This document shows positions 63,640 to 64,000 of a DNA stretch of 64,000 nucleotides, piece by piece. The notes beneath the pieces were generated by a model. The model was not told where the DNA came from, did no database searches, and saw only the letters and a program-made list of their open reading frames with translations. Position 1 is the first letter of the stretch. Each line of letters opens with the position of its first letter. The stretch is from Paenibacillus sp. S150 (GTDB taxonomy: Bacteria > Bacillota > Bacilli > Paenibacillales > Paenibacillaceae): contig NZ_JACBYI010000042.1 in NCBI RefSeq assembly GCF_019352175.1, forward strand, positions 1-64,000, given 5' to 3'. Made by a program: the position numbers and the translations under genes.

Positions 63640-64000
63640 GCTTGATGTCCGGCGAATAATGGGCCTCTACGATTAAATACTACGGAGGGTCTGCCTCCTG
63701 TATTGCCGCCAGCGCCGGAGCCGCAGGAAGCAACGGCAGTACAGCAGCAGAGGGGGATGCCAAGAATCAGCAGCAGGTTGCATTGAAGCAGCAGCAGGCA
63801 GCACGGCGTTGTAAAGCGTGGAGCAACGGCGCGCAGGACACGGCTGGCGTGGGACAGTTACTGTTTTATCTCGTTGTTATAAGTATTCAAGTGGAAAAAG
63901 TAAACCTAATGATAGGTTAATCATTGATTTCACAGCACCTAAGTGGAAAAAGTAAAACTAAATAGGTGCTCTGAATTAAATGATACTGTTTTGCTTGAAA
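63640..64000 (-). repeat. Right partner of the inverted repeat pair (with 19030-19550)
   Basis: It matches the reverse complement of 19030-19550 with small indels, including TCAGCAGCAGGTTGCATTGAA-type sequence and the two boxes at the end. The small open frame seen at 19.2-19.6 kb is interrupted here. The repeat continues past the window end. Confidence 0.75.
63888..63963 (-). repeat. Four-box dyad element, copy 7, cut by the window end
   Basis: Two boxes are visible at 63888-63910 and 63939-63963 with a 28-bp gap, corresponding to boxes 4 and 3 read inverted. Box 2 would lie near 64000, just outside the window. Confidence 0.65.

Overview
The window looks like chromosomal DNA of a Paenibacillus-type endospore-forming Firmicute. 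Evidence seen: strong AGGAGG ribosome-binding sites, YesM/YesN-type two-component pairs next to LplABC-like sugar ABC transporters, a spore transglutaminase (Tgl), a BclA-like collagen protein, AdaA/AdaB/AlkA, CtsR boxes, and the ywqA/ywqB SNF2-SWIM pair. No rRNA, tRNA, CRISPR array, prophage or intact insertion sequence was found.

Layout. 1.1-3.3 kb: PucR-family regulator and tgl. 3.3-8.8 kb: YesN/YesM-like pair and a divergent membrane-anchored sugar-binding protein. 9.1-10.7 kb: collagen-like surface protein. 11.5-18.7 kb: permease-permease-binding protein ABC importer followed by a large secreted multidomain glycoside hydrolase. 20.1-23.6 kb: cytoplasmic GH3 enzyme and an (alpha/alpha)-toroid-like protein. 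23.8-25.2 kb: hflX behind a leader peptide and terminator. 25.7 kb: surface-type protein. 26.5-31.1 kb: SNF2 helicase and SWIM protein. 32.6-34.6 kb: alkylation-repair operon. 34.8-36.9 kb: AT-richer two-gene module with an XRE-ImmA/IrrE protein. 37.7-41.4 kb: VOC protein, WYL regulator, MocR-like regulator, acetyltransferase. 41.4-46.5 kb: heat-shock cluster (Hsp20 with CtsR boxes, DnaJ-like protein, ClpB). 46.7-53.1 kb: MFS transporter, double glycosyltransferase, small protein, metallo-beta-lactamase-fold protein, AI-2E-type membrane protein. 54.3-58.4 kb: small exported protein and an OmpR/histidine kinase/lipoprotein operon. 58.5-63.5 kb: MarR, arylsulfotransferase and a sulfonate-type ABC importer.

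The most unusual content is intergenic. A non-coding element of about 185 bp occurs six times complete and once cut by the window end. It has four related boxes of 22-25 bp in a forward-forward-reverse-reverse order. The spacings are nearly fixed (about 26, 34-38 and 28 bp) although the spacer sequences differ between unrelated loci. Three copies lie in a longer composite repeat (about 570-670 bp). A second family of about 95 bp ends in a GGCGAAGCC mini-hairpin. A third family of 50-51 bp tandem repeats folds into a short stem that shows compensatory base changes between loci. A fourth sequence is present as an inverted pair at 19.0-19.6 and 63.6-64.0 kb. Several gene fossils (ABC ATPase, DinB-like, regulator and others) lie beside these repeats, so the intergenic regions have been repeatedly rearranged.

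How the genes work together. The first third is a carbohydrate sensing, import and breakdown region: sensor kinase, binding proteins, permeases, secreted hydrolase, intracellular GH3. The middle holds stress and repair functions: HflX ribosome rescue, alkylation repair, Hsp20/DnaJ/ClpB disaggregation. The end is a probable sulfur-scavenging operon. Functions rest on recognised motifs only; no database search was possible.
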